Shown: positions 31,947 to 33,611 of the stretch, piece after piece
Position numbering within the stretch: position 1 is the first letter of the stretch
How the letters are laid out: every line of letters starts with the position of its first letter
Source: a bacterium
Lineage (GTDB): Bacteria > Patescibacteriota > Microgenomatia > Daviesbacterales > UBA10151
Reading direction: 5' to 3'
Length of the DNA: 33,611 nucleotides
NCBI GenBank assembly: GCA_027364775.1
Contig: DAHXOS010000014.1
Coordinates: forward strand, 1 to 33,611
Made by a program: the position numbers and the translations under genes
Notes under the pieces: generated by a model
The model's input: only the letters and a program-made list of their open reading frames with translations
The model's database searches: none
What the model was told of the DNA's origin: nothing

Positions 31947-32169
31947 ACCGCAATATATTGTATATCCTGATTTAACATACTTTAATCCTACTTTTTCTTT
32001 ACGTTTTTGTTAAATGGAAATTCTATTGTTGATATATTGAATATTTCAGCTCCTTTTAACTTAAAAATACAATATGTTGTGGGTCTTTAATATATTGACA
32101 GTAATAGGTAGAAATATGATAAGTTAATTATGTGGGTGAGAAATAAAAGGTAAGGGTACAACATATTGT
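31947..32169 (+). promoter_or_regulatory. nrdR promoter region with NrdR-box-like palindromes
   Basis: Five stretches resemble the NrdR box core CAATATATTG: 31951-31960 (perfect), 32030-32039 (TGATATATTG), 32070-32079 (CAATATGTTG), 32088-32097 (TAATATATTG) and 32159-32168 (CAACATATTG). The fourth runs into a consensus -35, TTGACA (32095-32100), and TGaTAAGTT (-10 at 32120-32125) lies 19 bases further. The last box touches the nrdR start codon. NrdR binding here would block both promoter and start, giving feedback control of nrdR and the reductase by dATP/ATP status. Confidence 0.65.
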
Positions 32170-32622
32170 ATGAGATGTTTTTTCTGTGCTAGTGATCAAA
32201 GCAGTGTAATTGATAAACGAGCTGTTAAAAGTTCGGGGGAAATTAGGCGCAGAAGAGAGTGTCTAAATTGTCAACAACGTTTTACAACCTATGAGAGGGT
32301 AGCAGCATTTGAATTATTTGTAATCAAAAGAGATGGCAATAAACAACTCTTTGACAGAAATAAATTAAAAAATGGGGTTGCCAGGGCTTTAGAGAAAAGT
32401 TATGCGGTAGATAAGGTTGATGAAATAGTTGATAAGATCGTTAATAAATTAAAACTTAAGGGCAAAAAAGAAATTGAAAGTAAACAAATTGGACAGGTAG
32501 TTTTATCAGAACTAAAAAAGATAGATAAAGTTGCTTATCTTAGATTTGCGTCGGTTTACCGGCAATTTAAGGATCCGTCTGAATTTACAAAGGAATTAAA
32601 AAACTTAAAGTTACAAATTTAA
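32170..32622 (+). CDS. nrdR: Transcriptional repressor NrdR
   Basis: The 150-residue protein is the ATP-cone repressor of ribonucleotide reductase genes. It begins with the zinc ribbon MRCFFCASDQSSVIDKR...RRRECLNCQQRFTTYER (cysteine pairs 3/6 and 33/36), followed by the ATP-cone from about 48 (FVIKRDGNKQLFDRNKLKNG). Length and order are canonical. It represses reductase genes when dATP is plentiful. The reductase gene begins six bases after its stop, and NrdR-box-like sites lie upstream, so it controls its own operon. Confidence 0.96.
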   Translation: MRCFFCASDQSSVIDKRAVKSSGEIRRRRECLNCQQRFTTYERVAAFELFVIKRDGNKQLFDRNKLKNGVARALEKSYAVDKVDEIVDKIVNKLKLKGKKEIESKQIGQVVLSELKKIDKVAYLRFASVYRQFKDPSEFTKELKNLKLQI

Positions 32623-32627
32623 TTGAT

Positions 32628-33611
32628 ATGAAAAGAAGTGAAACAACATTACAAATTATTGCACCTATTGCAAAACCGAAAAAAAGTAACGGCTTAGGAA
32701 AAGCGGAGTTAACCCCCGAAGAAAAAACAGCTCAAGCCCGTGCTTTAGTCCCAAATATTGAATTAAAGACAACTTTAGACGGATCCCGTCAAAAAGTATT
32801 TTTAGATAGATATTCTTTAAAAGATATCGATGGAAATCCAACAGAAAATTATATGGAACAGATGTGGCAAAGAGTAGCTGGTGGAATTGCTTTAATGGAA
32901 AAGACTACTGCTTTGCAAAAGGAATGGGCTGAAAAGTTTTATGAGGCCATGTTGGATTTTAAATTTGTGCCGGCAGGCAGGATTTTATCAGGTGCAGGGA
33001 CAGGTTATGAGGTAACTTTCTTTAATTGTTACGTAATTCCCTCGCCAAAAGATTCTAGAGGTGGAATTATGGAAAATATTACCCATACTGTTGAGATCCA
33101 AGCTCGAGGTGGGGGAGTTGGGATTAATTTATCTTCTTTAAGGCCATCCGGTGCCAGAGTCAGAAAAGTTAACGGCACTTCTTCCGGTCCTATTTCATGG
33201 GCTAAATTATACTCGGCAGCTAATCATGATGTGATTCAGCAAGGTGGTTCAAGACGCGGTGCCTTAATGTTAATGCTTCATGATTGGCATCCTGATGTTT
33301 TAGAGTTTGTGCATGCTAAAGAAGATGGAGTTTCTATTCCCGGGGCAAACCTATCTGTTTGTGTTTCGGATAAATTTATGGAAGCTGTTAAAAATGATGA
33401 TGTGTGGACTACCAGATTTCCTGTTACTACAGATTCTGAGTATGATGCACTTTGGGATGGTGATATTGAAAAATGGGAAGCATTAGGTAAGCCGGTTAAG
33501 GTTTATGAAACTTTAAAGGCACGTGATATTTGGGATCAAATTTGTACTATGGCCTGGAAAGCTGCAGAACCTGGACTCCACTTTTTAGAAAGAAGTAATA
33601 AATGGAGCAAT
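32628..33611 (+). CDS. nrdJ: Class II (B12-dependent) ribonucleotide reductase, N-terminal part
   Basis: The gene starts at ATG 32628 and is still open at the window end, 328 codons in. After a variable N-terminus come PAGRILSGAGT, FFNCYVIPSP with the first radical-site cysteine (C134), IMENITHTVEIQARGGGVG, NGTSSGPISWAKLYSAANHDVIQQGG and SRRGALMLML. This set is typical of adenosylcobalamin-dependent reductases, which make deoxynucleotides with or without oxygen. The catalytic C-terminal half is outside the window. Class II enzymes need B12, which small-genome CPR cells usually import. Confidence 0.93.
   Translation, partial: MKRSETTLQIIAPIAKPKKSNGLGKAELTPEEKTAQARALVPNIELKTTLDGSRQKVFLDRYSLKDIDGNPTENYMEQMWQRVAGGIALMEKTTALQKEWAEKFYEAMLDFKFVPAGRILSGAGTGYEVTFFNCYVIPSPKDSRGGIMENITHTVEIQARGGGVGINLSSLRPSGARVRKVNGTSSGPISWAKLYSAANHDVIQQGGSRRGALMLMLHDWHPDVLEFVHAKEDGVSIPGANLSVCVSDKFMEAVKNDDVWTTRFPVTTDSEYDALWDGDIEKWEALGKPVKVYETLKARDIWDQICTMAWKAAEPGLHFLERSNKWSN

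Overview
The window looks like chromosomal DNA of a low-GC bacterium with a small genome. The best guess is a Candidate Phyla Radiation (Patescibacteria) lineage, perhaps Microgenomates; this is inference from gene content, not a placement. Pointers are an archaeal-type aspartyl-tRNA synthetase, a split transketolase, a compact sugar-phosphate gene set, a class II ribonucleotide reductase under NrdR, many tiny membrane proteins and very tight gene packing. TGA is used as a stop (transketolase N-subunit, beta-helix protein, LOG protein), so the UGA-recoded CPR groups are unlikely.

Layout. (1) 1-7974 is a defence-like island: the end of an unknown gene, a very large SF1 helicase with a PD-(D/E)XK nuclease domain, a zinc-finger module that joins it only through a -1 frameshift at a textbook A AAA AAG site, a DNA cytosine-5 methyltransferase, a probable restriction endonuclease, and the broken remnant of a Vsr mismatch endonuclease. 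(2) 7959-9829 is a minus-strand set of a NUDIX hydrolase, a nucleotidyltransferase-fold protein and an unknown protein. (3) 9941-12209 holds a phosphodiesterase, an RsmC-like methyltransferase and a small membrane protein. (4) 12267-13082 is a tRNA-Gln gene with a LAGLIDADG homing endonuclease gene wedged between a 5' tRNA fragment, which keeps a promoter, and a complete tRNA whose first bases also encode the end of the endonuclease. (5) 13152-16306 has a small membrane protein, a YbaK-type deacylase plus AspRS pair, a small anchored protein and a 3-methyladenine glycosylase. (6) 16490-17369 has two stress/membrane proteins and a candidate minus-strand small RNA. (7) 17511-23665 is central carbon metabolism: rpiB, rpe, a LOG protein, split transketolase, and further on a PfkB kinase and class II aldolase, interrupted by two small membrane-protein genes. 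(8) 23687-31145 has an FAD-dependent dehydrogenase and a cell-envelope block: beta-helix protein, D,D-carboxypeptidase, membrane-anchored methyltransferase and a large anchored LCAT-like lipase. (9) 31262-33611 has a secreted cyclophilin, then nrdR and the start of the class II ribonucleotide reductase gene, preceded by several NrdR-box-like palindromes.

One pattern runs through the window. Genes that begin a transcription unit usually have a sigma70 -10 hexamer, often with an upstream TG, ending exactly 6 or 7 bases before the start codon and no Shine-Dalgarno. Their mRNAs should therefore be leaderless. Several genes inside operons have ordinary purine-rich ribosome binding sites instead. 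This spacing helped choose starts and supports small genes that would otherwise be doubtful.

The most interesting items are the candidate programmed frameshift in the helicase, the tRNA/homing-endonuclease arrangement in which tRNA processing should destroy the endonuclease mRNA, the helicase/methyltransferase/endonuclease/Vsr island, and the widespread leaderless promoters.
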